NCBI RefSeq assembly: GCF_023898315.1
Contig: NC_064619.1
Coordinates: 340,367,650 to 340,431,649, forward strand
Source of the DNA: Schistocerca nitens
Lineage: Eukaryota; Arthropoda; Insecta; Orthoptera; Acrididae
Direction of reading: 5' to 3'
Length of the DNA stretch: 64,000 nt
The notes under the pieces are model-generated. The model did no database searches. It saw only the letters and a program-made list of their open reading frames with translations, and was not told the DNA's origin. Positions 62,801 through 64,000 of the stretch are shown one piece after another. The position numbers were made by a program, and so were the translations under genes. The stretch's first letter is position 1. Every line of letters starts with the position of its first letter.

Positions 62801-64000
62801 CTTGTGACTCTGAGCGCAGTTGAGGTTGCAAGATTTTTCGCAACTGCAGTTTGTCTTGGTAATTTTTCTTTCATTTGCTTGTAATGGTAATTACCATGCG
62901 ATGTAATTTGTTTGTACACGAATAAAAAGAAATCTCTTGACCGGAAGTAACCCTTGAAGCAGTCACGACAATTGAAAGTAAAATGGTGCGCCTCCGTAGA
63001 TGACTTGTGACACTCTTAAGATCGTTGCAGGACTGAGGAAACAGTATTACATACTGGCAATCTGTCCTTTTGTGAATGATGCTGTCATTGCGATCATACA
63101 CTGAATACAACTTGCACAGTTTGGGAACAAGGCGTCATTGGTGTGCGTCTCTTGCTTTCGGAATCATTTTATTTGTCTGCAAGTGTATATTCCGTACAAA
63201 TACTAACAACTGAAACTTAACCTGCCGCAATGTGAAATAGTTAAACAAAAAAGTATATTAGAAGGTCGATACGGTTCCGTCATTTTCTCTGATTATGTCT
63301 TGACGCTGACTTCTTAACAACACAACGGCATTATGTGCAAAGCTAGCTGTATGTGAACCTGAAGCCACTGCAAAAGATGAACTGTGACTGCGACAGGAAA
63401 TTCCTCAACTGCGCTGGTTTCTTCAAGCCCAATCTACCTACAAACCACGTGGGAATCAGGGAAGACAAGCCAGATGACATAAAAGACAACGGAGCTTGTT
63501 GGTGTCGCAGAACTAAAGAATGCATGATTCCCTGCGGTCTATCATCCAAAAGTTGAGTGACATTCACACATCAATGAGAGTATGACTGACTGGAAGTATG
63601 AATTCACATGATTTAACTGGTCAAAAGTTTCGTCCAGCCATTGGAATCTATCCTTTGGGTCACTGAGATGGGTTGAAATAGCGCTCATTCACCTCATACA
63701 TGTCGTTGCTCGTTGCAAACGTTTATTTATTCCACAGGTTTGCGCTTCTCGTACGGATTTATTAAGCCCTATTTTAATGCAACACATTTTATTTTCTGTG
63801 AAAAGGACATGCACACTTACTCGCTCTACCGTGCTCTGACATGCACCAGCACACCTCTGCGTATGTGGACTGCTGCCAGCGCCACCATGCGACGACCACA
63901 GGTCAAATGCACCGCATGGTCATCCCCCGAGGTGATTTAAGCCCGCAAACCGCCCACCAGAGCGTTGTTTCACCATGTATCAGCATTATGCTTAATTTAT
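62801..64000. other. Unannotated right end of window
   Basis: AT-rich sequence. Short open frames at 63353-63556 and 63713-63940 were not recognised. No splice-bounded copy of the repeat exon was seen. Confidence 0.4.

Overview
The window reads as gene-poor, transposon-packed DNA from a large-genome insect, most likely an orthopteran such as a locust or grasshopper (Schistocerca-like). This rests on several tRNA-derived SINE types that I associate with locust genomes, on insect-type Tc1/mariner, RTE, Penelope-like and Ty3/gypsy elements, and on AT-rich introns with animal splice signals. The species is an inference. Nothing bacterial, viral or organellar is seen.

The only convincing host gene is on the + strand, between 20465 and 58005. 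Six small exons (96-99 bp, all phase 0, each ending AAG before GTAAG/GTATG, each behind a polypyrimidine tract and AG) encode diverged copies of one acidic, serine-rich 32-33-residue repeat with a central S-[ITM]-S-K-[DE] core. The exons lie at 20465-20563, 23784-23879, 24901-24999, 31363-31461, 57500-57598 and 57907-58005. No first or last exon was recognised, so the gene probably runs out of the window on one or both sides. Its introns have been inflated by transposons; the one between exons 4 and 5 is about 26 kb. I do not recognise the protein.

Layout. 1-5660: an L1/Tx1-like LINE (minus) with a Tc1-like element inserted in its ORF1. 5665-9860: a decayed LINE (plus) broken by an unclassified element with 8-bp duplications, a hAT-like MITE and a SINE. 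9987-11662: a PIF/Harbinger element with its own nested 872-bp TIR element. 11845-12937: a decayed Tc1. 13685-17178: a nearly intact RTE-type LINE between perfect 111-bp direct repeats. 17411-18832: a second copy of the 1422-bp Tc1-like element seen at 3047-4468; both have intact transposase frames. 20465-31461: exons 1-4 with Tc1, mariner, LINE and SINE debris in the introns. 31462-57499: the giant intron, with three copies of an unclassified dispersed repeat (two in inverted orientation), SINEs, a solo LTR, mariner and Tc1 remnants, LINE tails, a Penelope-like element with inverted ends, and a full-length Ty3/gypsy element with identical 476-bp LTRs. 57500-58005: exons 5 and 6. 59426-62800: a deleted gypsy remnant, a SINE, a LINE remnant and a composite element with a tRNA-like core between 136-bp inverted arms.

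The mobile elements do not work together with the gene. They show successive insertion into intronic or intergenic DNA, and nesting gives relative ages: the gypsy element sits inside the Penelope-like element, the small TIR element inside Harbinger, and the Tc1 inside LINE ORF1. All coordinates and alignments were made by eye; identities and boundaries are approximate unless a target-site duplication is given.
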